Positions 41,469 to 49,925 of a stretch of 64,000 nt of DNA are shown in pieces. A program made the translations under genes and the position numbers. Under the pieces are notes generated by a model that saw nothing but the letters and a program-made list of their open reading frames with translations, was not told the DNA's origin and made no database searches. This DNA comes from Albimonas sp036154955 (lineage in GTDB: Bacteria > Pseudomonadota > Alphaproteobacteria > Rhodobacterales > Rhodobacteraceae): positions 34,478-98,477 of the forward strand of contig JAYZWL010000147.1 of NCBI GenBank assembly GCA_036154955.1. The letters are read 5' to 3'. How positions within the stretch are numbered: the stretch's first letter is position 1; every line of letters begins with the position of its first letter.

Positions 41469-42590
41469 TCATCCCGCCTTGCGGCGTCGCCCCCCCTTGC
41501 CCGCGCCCTCCGGCGTCAGGGTCAGCGGCTTGATCATCCCGGCGCCGGCGAGCCATTCCAGCTCGTCGCGCATGGTCCGCTCCACCGGCCGGAAGCGCAC
41601 GCCCAGTTCGGCTTTCGAGCGGGCGTGGTCGTAGCGGGAGCGGTCGGCCTCGTCCCGCAGCGCGCGGGCGGAGGCGAGGCTGAGCAGCACCGGGCGGCCG
41701 GTGAGCCGCGCCCAGCCCTCCTGCGCCAGCGCCAGCGCCATCACCGCGCCCATCGGCGCCGATCCGGGGACCTTGCGGCCGGTGACGGCGGCGTAGCCCT
41801 TCGCGATTTCGCGCACCGTCATGTGCCGCCCGGCGGCGAGGTAGCGGACCCCGCGCCGCCCGTTCTCCGCCGCCGAGAGGATGGCCGCGGCCACGTCGCG
41901 GGCGTCGACGAAGGCGAAGCTGCCCGGCGGGGTGGCGGGCATCCGCCCGTCGGCGAAATCCATGGCGAAGCGGCCCCCGGCGGTGGGGCCCGCGTCGTAG
42001 GGGCCGTGCATCCAGCCCGGCAGCACCAGCGAGGCATGGGCGTCGGGGCGCCGGTCCAGCCAGGCGAACACCGCCCGGTCGGCGAGGATCTTGGAGCGGT
42101 AATAGTCGTCGGCGTCGGCCTCCGCCCGCTCCATGCTCTCATCGATCCGCTGGCCGGGCTCGCCGCGCAGCACGGCGATGGAGGAGACATGCACCGCCCG
42201 CCGGATCCCGGCCTCATACGCCGCCTCCAGCAGCGAAGCGGTTCCGTCGACATTGACCTGCTTCAGCGCCGGCCAGTGACCGCCGCCGGAATAGCTGTCG
42301 CGGAAATAGGCGGCGGCGTGGATCAGGGCGCCGCAGCCGCGCAGGGCCCGGGCGAAGCCGGCGGTGTCGCGCATGTCGCCGCGCACGATCTCCAGCCCCG
42401 GAACCGCGGGCAGCAGGCGGGCGGCCTTGGACGGGTCGCGGGCCAGCGCCCGGACCCGCAGGCCGCGGTCCAGCATCTCGCGCACCAGGTTGACGCCCAG
42501 CAGGCCGGTGGCGCCGGTGACGAAGACCGGAGCATCTGGCAACGGGCCGGGCCGGGCATTGGGTAGGGGGTCGGGGGTCGGATCCTGCAT
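41469..42590 (-). CDS. NAD-dependent epimerase/dehydratase (dihydroflavonol-reductase-like SDR)
   Basis: The protein has 373 residues. The extended-SDR Rossmann motif VTGATGLLGVNLVREMLDRG is near the N-terminus, with the catalytic tyrosine in the YYRSK motif (DDYYRSKILADRAVF). FVDARDVAAAILSAAENGRR and RHMTVREIAKGYAAVTGRKV follow. The pattern is closest to hopanoid-associated or dihydroflavonol-4-reductase-like epimerases. The ATG at 42590 has GAGGAGG upstream. It is a single gene convergent with the kinase. Substrate unknown. Confidence 0.88.
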   Translation of the reverse strand: MQDPTPDPLPNARPGPLPDAPVFVTGATGLLGVNLVREMLDRGLRVRALARDPSKAARLLPAVPGLEIVRGDMRDTAGFARALRGCGALIHAAAYFRDSYSGGGHWPALKQVNVDGTASLLEAAYEAGIRRAVHVSSIAVLRGEPGQRIDESMERAEADADDYYRSKILADRAVFAWLDRRPDAHASLVLPGWMHGPYDAGPTAGGRFAMDFADGRMPATPPGSFAFVDARDVAAAILSAAENGRRGVRYLAAGRHMTVREIAKGYAAVTGRKVPGSAPMGAVMALALAQEGWARLTGRPVLLSLASARALRDEADRSRYDHARSKAELGVRFRPVERTMRDELEWLAGAGMIKPLTLTPEGAGKGGRRRKAG

Positions 42591-42671
42591 CGCGCCTCCT
42601 CGCGGTCGTCGCGCCGCCTGCTCGCAGCGGTCAGTCTGGCACGGCGAGGGGAGGGCTGCGAGGGGGGGGAT

Positions 42672-42695
42672 GAGGCCCCGGGTCAAGCCCGGGGC
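42672..42695. repeat. GCCCCGGG/CCCGGGGC hairpin repeat, copy 1
   Basis: The arms GCCCCGGG and CCCGGGGC flank a TCAAG loop, with GAG before the first arm. It is identical in plan to the copies at 46276, 47459 and 58609 and lies between two minus-strand genes. Confidence 0.85.
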
Positions 42696-42732
42696 GCGTC
42701 GGCTCCGCGTCCGGCTGAGGCCGGCCGGGCCG

Positions 42733-43479
42733 TCAGGCGGCGGCGCGGTCCGCGGGCGCGGGATGCGGGCGGCGCGGGACCAGCCCGAAGGCCGGACGCC
42801 CGACGGTCAGCGGCTCATGCCAGGGGGAGGGCATGACCGAGGTCAGCGCCAGCAGGTCGGCGGCGTCGAAATGGATCTCCACCCCGTCCGGCCCGCGGCG
42901 CAGGCGCCCGCCCAGCTTCAGGCCGAGGCCCTGCATCGCCCCGTTCTCCGGCAGGGTCAGCGCCATCATCCGCCCGATGCCGCGCCGGACGCAGAGGCCG
43001 GCCGCCGCCCGCATCAGCCCGGCGGCGACGCCGCTGCCGCGCCACGGATCCTCGACGCTCAGCGCGACTTCGGCGAGATCGTCCGCCATCGGCGCCACCT
43101 CGATCACCGCGCGGGCCTTCCAGCCGCCGCCCGGCGCCAGCGCCAGCAGAGTGAGCGGCGAGCCGGCGGCGGCGGCCTGCGCGTGACGATGCAGGGAGGC
43201 CGCGCCGATCGCGCCGCAGAAGCGAAGATTGCGGTCGGCCGGACTCAGGCGCTCGAAATGCGTCTCGATGGCGTCGGCGTCCTGGGGCCAGGCCCGGCGC
43301 GGCGCCATCAGCGGATGCGCGTCGCCCCAGCTGGGCCCGTCCGCCGCGGCGGCGCCGGACAGGGGCCCGCCTTCCCGGGGGGCGGGCCGGGGCTCGGGGA
43401 GGCGCCGGAGCGGGGTCGGAAGCCCCGTCGCCGCGCCATGGTGCATCGCAACATGTTCCATGCGCTTCAGATAGCGCAT
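42733..43479 (-). CDS. GNAT-family N-acetyltransferase
   Basis: The C-terminal two thirds show a GNAT fold: DADAIETHFERLSPADRNLR, WKARAVIEVAPMADDLAEVA, the acetyl-CoA region VEDPWRGSGVAAGLMRAAAG and MALTLPENGAMQGLGLKLGG. The first 50 residues are Pro-rich and not typical. Start choice is uncertain: ATGs at 43521, 43479 and 43461 are in frame without a clear ribosome-binding site. The middle one is used here. GNAT proteins transfer acetyl groups to small molecules or proteins; the substrate is unknown. Confidence 0.75.
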   Translation of the reverse strand: MRYLKRMEHVAMHHGAATGLPTPLRRLPEPRPAPREGGPLSGAAAADGPSWGDAHPLMAPRRAWPQDADAIETHFERLSPADRNLRFCGAIGAASLHRHAQAAAAGSPLTLLALAPGGGWKARAVIEVAPMADDLAEVALSVEDPWRGSGVAAGLMRAAAGLCVRRGIGRMMALTLPENGAMQGLGLKLGGRLRRGPDGVEIHFDAADLLALTSVMPSPWHEPLTVGRPAFGLVPRRPHPAPADRAAA

Positions 43480-43794
43480 TCGGCGCCGGACGCGAGAGGA
43501 AACCCCATGCGCCCAGCGCATATCCGCCCGGCCTCCGGCGACGGATCCGCAACCGGAGGCGAGGAGCGCGCAACCTGTTGTCCATTGTTAACGCTTGGCT
43601 TTGGACAATCGCCCATCGGTCCCGCTGTCGGTTTCCGCGCACGGAAGCGATGCGCCTCGCGCGGGGCTCCGCGCGGATGCCGCAGCGCACAATCGTGCCG
43701 GATGATCCCGGCGCCCTGACCCCGCCGGGAGGTTGCGGCGCGGCCCCGGCTCGTGTTGTTGTCGGCGCGTCCGCCCCCTTCGGAGACCCCAGCG
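43480..43794. promoter_or_regulatory. Divergent region between the GNAT and molybdoenzyme genes
   Basis: About 315 bp hold no gene. A small AT-richer island at 43570-43615 contains the inverted repeat TTGTCCA-N17-TGGACAA (43578-43584 and 43602-43608) flanking GTTAAC. This is a plausible operator between two divergent promoters. The rest is GC-rich without a visible pattern. Confidence 0.4.
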
Positions 43795-46119
43795 ATGACC
43801 GCCCGCCAGCGATTCCGTTCCGCCCACCACACCGGCGCCTTCTGGGCGCATGTGGAGAACGACCGCGTCGTCGCCGTCGAGCCGTTCGAGGAGGACGCCG
43901 CCCCCGACCCGGACACCATCGCCGCCTGGCCCGAGGCCGCCCATGCCGCGCATCGCGTCGCCCGCCCCTCGGTCCGCCGCGGTTGGCTGAAGCGGGCGGA
44001 GAAGAACGGGCGCATCGTCCCGCAGGGCGTGCGGGGCGAGGACGCCTATGTGGAGCTGCCCTGGGACGAGGCGCTGGACCTCGCGGCCGGGGAGCTCGCG
44101 CGGGTGCGGCGGGAGCATGGCGCGTCCTCGATCTTCGGGGGCTCCTACGGCTGGTCCTCGGCCGGGCGGCTGCACCATGCGCAGGGGCTGACCCGGCGCT
44201 TCATGTGGGCGCTGGGGGGCGCCACGGGGCAGGTGACCAATTACAGCTACGGCGCCGGCATGACCCTGCTGCCGCACATCCTCGGCTCGAACGAGGCGGT
44301 GATGGGCATGGGCACCGACTGGCGCCAGATCGCCGAGCATTGCGACCTGCTGGTCGCCATCGGCGGGCTGAACGCCAAGAACTGGCGGGTGCAGTCGGGG
44401 GGCTTCGGGCAGCATTCCTTCGGGCGGGTGGCGGCGCTGCTCGACTCGGCCCCGGTGCGGGTGGTCAACGTCTCGCCCCTGCGCTCCGACACGGAAGGGG
44501 TGGCGGCGGAGTGGCTGCCGATCCGCCCCGGCGCCGACGCCGCCCTGATCCTCGCGCTGGCCTGGGTGGTGCAGGACCGGGGCGCGGAGGACGCGGCTTT
44601 CCTCGCCTCCCATGTCGAAGGCTACGCGCCGTTCCGCGCCTATCTGCGCGGCGAGACCGACGGCGCGCCGAAGACCCCCGCCTGGGCGGCGGAACTGACC
44701 GGGATCCCGGCCGCCGAGATCGCGGCGCTGGCCGACAGCATGATCGGCAAGCGGGTGATGCTGACCGCCACCTGGTCGATCCAGCGCGCCGATCATGGCG
44801 AACAGCCCTACTGGGCGCTGATCGCGCTGGCCTCGATGCTGGGCCAGGTCGGGCTTCCGGGGGGCGGGGTGTTCTTCGGCTACGGCTCGATGGGCGGGAT
44901 CGGCGGCGCGCGCTACCGCACCCCCCTGCCCGGCCTGCCGGTGCCGGTGCGCGAGGGCGATTTCCGCATCCCCGTGGCCCGCGTCGCCGACCTGCTGCTC
45001 AATCCGGGCGAGGTGCTGCACTACGACGGCGTCGCCACCCCCTATCCGGACATCCGGCTCGTTTACTGGGCCGGCGGCAACCCGTTCCACCACCATCAGG
45101 ACCTCAACCGCCTGCGCCGCGCCTTCCAGCGGCCCGAAACGGTGATCGTGCACGAGCCGTGGTGGACCCCCACCGCCCGCCATGCCGACATCGTGTTCCC
45201 CGCCACCATCCCGCTGGAGCGGGACGACATCGGCGGCACCTCCCGCGACGGCTACATCCTGTCGATGGAGCGCGCGGTGCCGCCCCATGGCGAGGCGCGG
45301 GACGATTTCGCGATCTACTCCGCGCTGGCCGACCGGCTGGGGGCGGGGGAGCTGTTCCACGAGGGGCTGGACGCGCAGGGCTGGCTCAGGCGGCTCTTCG
45401 ACGAGATCTGCTCGGAGCTGTCCTGGCGCGGCGTTAACCCGCCCGATTTCGACGAATTCCGCGCCCAGGGCTGGTTCCGCCTGCCCGAGCCGGCGGAGCG
45501 TCACGACCTGATGGCCGATTTCCGCGCCGATCCGGTGGGCAAGCCGCTGCGCACGCCCTCGGGCAAGATCGAGGTGTTCTCGTCCACCATCGCCGGCTTC
45601 GGCTATGCGGACTGCCCGGGCCACCCGGTGTGGATCCCGCCGCATGAATGGGCGGGGTCGGCGGGGAAATACCCGCTGCACCTGCTGTCGAACCAGCCGA
45701 AGGACAAGCTGCACTCGCAGCTCGACGGGTTCGGGCCGGCCCAGGAATCGAAACGCGCCGGGCGGGGCGAGCTGCTGATGCATCCCGAGGACGCCGCCGC
45801 CCGCGGGCTGACCGACGGCGACGTGGTGCGGGTGTTCAACGACCGCGGCGCCTGCCTCGCCGGACTGAGGGTTTCGGACGGGATCCTGCGGGGCGTGACG
45901 CGGCTGCCCACGGGGGCTTGGTTCGACCCGGACCTCGGCGACCCCGCGGCGCCGGAGCGGCACGGCAACCCCAATGTGCTGACCCGGGATCAGGGAACGT
46001 CGCGGCTGGGACAGGGCTGCTCGGCCCAGTCCTGCCTGGTGGAGGTCGAGGCCTGGACCGCCCCCGCCCCCCGCGTCGCGGCCTTCGACCCGCCCGAGAT
46101 CGTCGCCGCGGAGGGCTGA
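43795..46119 (+). CDS. Molybdopterin oxidoreductase, biotin-sulfoxide/DMSO reductase family (BisC-like)
   Basis: The protein has 774 residues. It has no twin-arginine or Sec signal, so it is likely cytoplasmic like BisC. Key residues by counting: Y118 and W120 in GGSYGWSSAG correspond to Tyr114/Trp116 of Rhodobacter DMSO reductase, and S151 in VTNYSYGAG fits the molybdenum-ligand serine. The cofactor-binding YWAGGNPFHHHQDLNRL, PWWTPTARHADIVFPAT and C-terminal VLTRDQGTSRLGQGCSAQSC are typical of the family. It should reduce S- or N-oxides. The ATG at 43795 follows GGAG at 43782. No chaperone or cytochrome partner is next to it. Confidence 0.92.
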   Translation: MTARQRFRSAHHTGAFWAHVENDRVVAVEPFEEDAAPDPDTIAAWPEAAHAAHRVARPSVRRGWLKRAEKNGRIVPQGVRGEDAYVELPWDEALDLAAGELARVRREHGASSIFGGSYGWSSAGRLHHAQGLTRRFMWALGGATGQVTNYSYGAGMTLLPHILGSNEAVMGMGTDWRQIAEHCDLLVAIGGLNAKNWRVQSGGFGQHSFGRVAALLDSAPVRVVNVSPLRSDTEGVAAEWLPIRPGADAALILALAWVVQDRGAEDAAFLASHVEGYAPFRAYLRGETDGAPKTPAWAAELTGIPAAEIAALADSMIGKRVMLTATWSIQRADHGEQPYWALIALASMLGQVGLPGGGVFFGYGSMGGIGGARYRTPLPGLPVPVREGDFRIPVARVADLLLNPGEVLHYDGVATPYPDIRLVYWAGGNPFHHHQDLNRLRRAFQRPETVIVHEPWWTPTARHADIVFPATIPLERDDIGGTSRDGYILSMERAVPPHGEARDDFAIYSALADRLGAGELFHEGLDAQGWLRRLFDEICSELSWRGVNPPDFDEFRAQGWFRLPEPAERHDLMADFRADPVGKPLRTPSGKIEVFSSTIAGFGYADCPGHPVWIPPHEWAGSAGKYPLHLLSNQPKDKLHSQLDGFGPAQESKRAGRGELLMHPEDAAARGLTDGDVVRVFNDRGACLAGLRVSDGILRGVTRLPTGAWFDPDLGDPAAPERHGNPNVLTRDQGTSRLGQGCSAQSCLVEVEAWTAPAPRVAAFDPPEIVAAEG

Positions 46120-46275
46120 GGACGGCCGCGCCCCGGCCGTCCGGGGCGGCGCGCGATGTGCGGCGGCGTCGAAGGCGCGGGCCCGCTGGCCGCGCGGCGT
46201 TTCCGGAGCCTGAGCCGCGCCGGTTGCGCGCCATGGGGTTGAGCCCGGCGCCTCGCGCATCCTGCCGGACCGCAA

Positions 46276-46299
46276 GAGGCCCCGGGTCAAGCCCGGGGC
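46276..46299. repeat. GCCCCGGG/CCCGGGGC hairpin repeat, copy 2
   Basis: This copy has the same 24 bases as copy 1 (TCAAG loop). It lies between convergent genes, 31 bp from the stop of the TonB-like gene. Confidence 0.85.
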
Positions 46300-46329
46300 G
46301 CAGGGTCGGTCGGGGCGGCGGGCGCGCGG

Positions 46330-47343
46330 TCAGAACCGTATGCCGCGCACCGGGTCGAAGGTGACGTCGAACCGGGCCCAGCGGTCAGGCTCGTCGGGGG
46401 CGAGGCGAAAGCCCTCGGCCGCCCCGGCCTCCACCGCGCGGATGGCGAGGTCCACCGCCGCGGCCCAGTCCCGGCCCGTCGCGTCCCGCGGCTGCAGCAC
46501 CTCCGGCGTGGCGGCGAGCCGCGCCGATCCGTCGAGCCGCACCCGCAGCGTCACCCCCAGCCGCCGCCAGTCGGGCAGGTCGCGAAGCTGCGGCAGCGCC
46601 CAGTTGCGGGAGAGGACGTCGCGCAGGCGCATCGCCTCCGCCGCCCGAAGGGAGGGGGGCGGCGCGAACGGCGCGACGGGAGCGGGCGGGGGCGCGACCC
46701 TGGCTTCGCCGCGCTCCGCCCCCGCCTCCGCGCCCGTTTCGGCGCCCGTTTCAGCCCCCGTTCCAGCCCCTTGGCCGGCGCCGCCGCCCGCCATCGACGC
46801 GGCGCCGGCCCCGATATCTACGGGCGACAGGCCCAGCGCCGCCATGCCGGCGAGGGCGGCGTCCAGCGTCCCGACCTCCACCCTCCGCGGCGCGGCGTCG
46901 CCGTCGCCCCAGTCCAGCCCGCCGGCGGCGAGGCGGTCGGCCTCGCACCAGCTTTCCTGATGGCGGCGATGGCCGGCGATCATCACCCGCAGGCGCACCA
47001 CCGGTCCGCGCCCGTCCTCCAGCGTCCAGGCGTCGGAGAAGGGCGCCATGGCGCGGACGAGCCCGCCGAGCAGCGCCATGGATTGCAGACGCGCGAGGCA
47101 GCCGGCCGGGGACCCCAGCGAGATCCCGGCGTCGGCGTCGTCCATCATGCCGACCAGACGGCGGGGAATTTCGGCGCCGGCCAGGGCCAGGGCGCCCGCC
47201 CCCGCCCCCCAGGGGCCGAACCCGCCCGCCCCGCGACCGCCGAAGGGCGGCGCGGGAACCTGAGGCGTCGGCAGGCCCGGGGTCTGGGCCCCGGACGGCG
47301 CCGCGCAAAGCAACATCGCGGCGCAGAGAAAACGACGGATCAA
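46330..47343 (-). CDS. Secreted protein with TonB/TolA-C-like C-terminal domain
   Basis: The TTG at 47343 has GGAGGA eight bases upstream and is preferred over a GTG at 47370. The 337-residue protein has a signal peptide (FLCAAMLLCAAPSGAQ), Pro/Gly-rich and cysteine-containing middle parts, and an acidic repeat of GAETGAETGAEAGAE. The C-terminal domain (RDVLSRNWALPQLRDLPDWR, VTLRVRLDGSARLAATPEVL, FDVTFDPVRGIRF) resembles the TolA/TonB C-terminal fold. Such domains contact periplasmic partners. There is no N-terminal membrane anchor kept after cleavage, so it is not a standard TonB. Function unknown. Confidence 0.7.
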   Translation of the reverse strand: MIRRFLCAAMLLCAAPSGAQTPGLPTPQVPAPPFGGRGAGGFGPWGAGAGALALAGAEIPRRLVGMMDDADAGISLGSPAGCLARLQSMALLGGLVRAMAPFSDAWTLEDGRGPVVRLRVMIAGHRRHQESWCEADRLAAGGLDWGDGDAAPRRVEVGTLDAALAGMAALGLSPVDIGAGAASMAGGGAGQGAGTGAETGAETGAEAGAERGEARVAPPPAPVAPFAPPPSLRAAEAMRLRDVLSRNWALPQLRDLPDWRRLGVTLRVRLDGSARLAATPEVLQPRDATGRDWAAAVDLAIRAVEAGAAEGFRLAPDEPDRWARFDVTFDPVRGIRF

Positions 47344-47458
47344 TACGCGATCCTCCACGATCAACCGCACCCAACGCCGGCGCAGCTAATCGCGATCGAG
47401 TTAACCCTTGGTTATCGTCCCGAAGATATGCGGCCCGAGTCGCGCTCGCCCTCCCTCC

Positions 47459-47482
47459 GAGGCCCCGGGTCAGGCCCGGGGC
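47459..47482. repeat. GCCCCGGG/CCCGGGGC hairpin repeat, copy 3
   Basis: The arms are as in copies 1 and 2, but with TCAGG in the loop, like copy 4. It lies between the start of the TonB-like gene and the end of the LacI-family gene. Confidence 0.85.
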
Positions 47483-47524
47483 TCCGATCCGGCCCGGGTC
47501 GCGCCCCCGCCGCCCGCCCCGCGC

Positions 47525-48580
47525 TCAGGCGCCGCTGCGGGAGGAAGCGCGGATCACCAGCCGCGCGTCCGGCGCGGCGGCCAGGCACGGCCCCGCCCCG
47601 GCGCCTTCCGCGGCCGGCCCCGGGGCGCCCGCCAGCGTCGGGATCAGCTGCGCCACCGCCTGCCGGGCCACCTCGGGGAGGCCCAAAGCCACCGCGGTCA
47701 GCGGCGGGTCGGAGGCGAGCGCCCGCGGGCCGTCGTAGCGGGTGGCGACCTTCAGGTCGCCGGGGATGTCGCGTCCCAGCTCCCGCCCCGCCCGGCAGAC
47801 GCCGGCCGCGAAGACATCGACCATGGCCAGGATCGCGTCCAATTCCGGATGCGCCTTGAGCAACGCCAGCCCGGCGGCGTGGCCGCCGGCCTCGCCGTCC
47901 TGCTCGGGCACGCGGCGGGCGATGGGGGTCATGCCGCGGGCCTCGGCGAAGCGGGCGTAGGCGGCCTCGGTCTCCAGATGGCTGTTGCGCCGCGCGGCGC
48001 CGGTGATCAGCGCGATATTGCGGGCCCCCTCATCGGCGAGGTGGGACAGCAGCAGCTCCGCGGTTTCGGCGGAGCGCAGGTCGACCGCAGGCGCCTCCGG
48101 CCGGCCCGGCTGGCGGCCGATGCGCATGACCGGCAGGCCGCGGGCCTCCAGCCGCGCGGCGAACGGGTCGTCCTCCGCCGGCTCCACCAGCAGGGCGCCG
48201 TCGATCATCAGGTCGTCGATCAGGGTCTCCGACGCGGCCTCCACCGGCGGAACCAGCACCAGGGCGAGCCCGGCGCGCATGGCTTCCTCCGCCGCCGTGG
48301 CCGCGATCTCCATCATGAAGCCGAGACGGGAGGAACCGCCGGCCACCGCGAAAGGCATCGCCGAGAACAGCCCGATGGCCGAGGCCCGCCCCGAGCGCAG
48401 CCGCCGCGCCACGGGGTTGGGCCGGTAGCCGAGCCGCTGCGCGGTGGCCTTCACCTTCTCCACCAGCGCCGGGTCCACGTAGCGTTTGCCGGAAAGCGCG
48501 TTCGACACGGTCGACGGGGCCACCCCCATCTCCCGCGCGATGTCCAGAATCGTCACCTTGCGCGGCTGATTCTCGGCCAT
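47525..48580 (-). CDS. LacI-family transcriptional regulator
   Basis: The protein has 351 residues. The N-terminal helix-turn-helix and hinge read VTILDIAREMGVAPSTVSNA and LSGKRYVDPALVEKV, then GYRPNPVARRLRSGRASAIG, exactly the LacI layout. A periplasmic-binding-protein-like effector domain follows (IDDLMIDGALLVEPAEDDPF, ARNIALITGAARRNSHLETE). It lies divergent from the arylsulfotransferase-like gene and ABC transporter, so it most likely controls them. The intergenic region has two clear inverted repeats. The effector is unknown. Confidence 0.93.
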   Translation of the reverse strand: MAENQPRKVTILDIAREMGVAPSTVSNALSGKRYVDPALVEKVKATAQRLGYRPNPVARRLRSGRASAIGLFSAMPFAVAGGSSRLGFMMEIAATAAEEAMRAGLALVLVPPVEAASETLIDDLMIDGALLVEPAEDDPFAARLEARGLPVMRIGRQPGRPEAPAVDLRSAETAELLLSHLADEGARNIALITGAARRNSHLETEAAYARFAEARGMTPIARRVPEQDGEAGGHAAGLALLKAHPELDAILAMVDVFAAGVCRAGRELGRDIPGDLKVATRYDGPRALASDPPLTAVALGLPEVARQAVAQLIPTLAGAPGPAAEGAGAGPCLAAAPDARLVIRASSRSGA

Positions 48581-48612
48581 GACCTTCCCCAACGTCCACA
48601 AGCGCGCAGTTC

Positions 48613-48631
48613 TTGCGCATCGCCTGCGCAA
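48613..48631. promoter_or_regulatory. TTGCGCA-N5-TGCGCAA inverted repeat
   Basis: A perfect 7+7 inverted repeat lies 33 bp upstream of the lacI-family gene and may be an operator for it or for another regulator. Confidence 0.4.
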
Positions 48632-48704
48632 AATTCGCGCATTCTTTCCGCAAATCCGGCATGGCGCCCGCCAACGGCCAGATTTCGCTTCGCATTGCGC
48701 TGGA

Positions 48705-48736
48705 AAATCGTTTTTCTGAGTTCAAGCAAACGATTT
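48705..48736. promoter_or_regulatory. AAATCGTTT / AAACGATTT candidate LacI operators
   Basis: AAATCGTTT (48705-48713) and AAACGATTT (48728-48736) form a 9+9 inverted repeat, 17 bp before the arylsulfotransferase-like start. Each arm is itself a near-palindrome with a central CG, as LacI-family operators often are. Binding by the adjacent LacI protein is an inference. Confidence 0.5.
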
Positions 48737-48753
48737 CCGGCAAGAGACGCACG

Positions 48754-49887
48754 ATGACCATGACCCTCGACCGAAAGCAAGCCGCCGCCGCCGTCCCGCC
48801 GCCCGATCAGGTGACCCTGCGTCGTCGGGGCGTGGGACTGACCGCCTGGGACCCCTCCCGCTCGGCCGGGGGACTGACGCTTTATGCGCCCCAGACCGCG
48901 GCCGGGAAGGTGGCGCTGATCGACGAACAGGGGCGCGAGGTTCATACGTGGAAGCTGCCGGTGCGCCCGGGGCGGCACGCGGCGCTGCTGCCCAACGGCA
49001 ACCTGGGCTACAACGGGTCGTGCCAGGACGGGCCGGTGCTTTACGGCATCTGGCCGCTGTGGCGGGGCGGGGATTTCATGGAGGTCGCCCCGGACGGAGA
49101 GATCCTCTGGCGCCATCGCGACCCGGCGCACCACCATGACGCGCAATGGCTGGCCAATGGCGACCTGCTCTACACCGCCGCCCATCCGCTGCCCGACGAA
49201 ATCGTCCGCCGGCTGGGCGCCCAGGCCGGCGCCACGGTCTACGGCGACGTGGTCAAGCAGGTGAACCGGGCCGGCGAGACGGTGTGGGAATGGAAGTCGT
49301 GGGAGCATATCCGCCCCGAGGACTTCCCCACCCAGCCGGTGTTCGATCAGGCGCACTGGCCGATGATCAACGGCCTGTGGGACGCCTCGGGCGGCCGGGT
49401 GCTGATGAGCCTGCGCACCACCTCAGGCGTGATCGCGGTGTCGAAGGAAACCGGCGCGATCACCTGGACGCTGGGCCAGGACGTGCTGGCCCAGCAGCAC
49501 ACGCCCGTCGAACTCGACAACGGCAACGTGCTGATCTTCGACAACGGGACCATGCGGCGGGGGGTGAGCTCCCACTATTCCCGGGTCATAGAGGTCGATC
49601 CGGCCACGAACGCGGTGGTGTGGGAATATCGCGACCCCAACGGGCCGTCCTTCTTCTCCCCCTACATGGGCGGCGCGCAGCGGTTGTGGAACGGCAACAC
49701 CTTCGTCACCGACAGCGCCTCGGGCCGGCTGTTCGAGGTCACGCCCGACAAAAATGTTGTCTGGGAATACGTTATTCCCGACTTCGCGCCCTATCCGGAG
49801 CCGGGCCTGGCCGGCAAGATCGACGGTCACCACAACAGCGTGTTCCGCGCTTACCGCTATCGCCGGGAGGACGCGCCGTGGCTGTGA
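48754..49887 (+). CDS. Arylsulfotransferase (ASST)-like protein
   Basis: The protein has 377 residues. Its repeats form a beta-propeller pattern with histidine-rich loops: RPGRHAALLPNGNLGYNG, DPAHHHDAQWLANGDLLYTA, QQHTPVELDNGNVLIFDNGT and KIDGHHNSVFRAYRYRRED. This is the arylsulfotransferase (AssT) family, which transfers sulfate from phenolic sulfate esters to other phenols through a histidine. Unlike classical periplasmic AssT it has no signal peptide, so the site of action is probably cytoplasmic. It is the first gene of an operon with an SsuABC-type transporter. AAGAG precedes the ATG. Confidence 0.88.
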   Translation: MTMTLDRKQAAAAVPPPDQVTLRRRGVGLTAWDPSRSAGGLTLYAPQTAAGKVALIDEQGREVHTWKLPVRPGRHAALLPNGNLGYNGSCQDGPVLYGIWPLWRGGDFMEVAPDGEILWRHRDPAHHHDAQWLANGDLLYTAAHPLPDEIVRRLGAQAGATVYGDVVKQVNRAGETVWEWKSWEHIRPEDFPTQPVFDQAHWPMINGLWDASGGRVLMSLRTTSGVIAVSKETGAITWTLGQDVLAQQHTPVELDNGNVLIFDNGTMRRGVSSHYSRVIEVDPATNAVVWEYRDPNGPSFFSPYMGGAQRLWNGNTFVTDSASGRLFEVTPDKNVVWEYVIPDFAPYPEPGLAGKIDGHHNSVFRAYRYRREDAPWL

Positions 49888-49925
49888 TCGAACTGGGCGC
49901 AGGCGCGCCCGAGGGAGGCGCCGAC

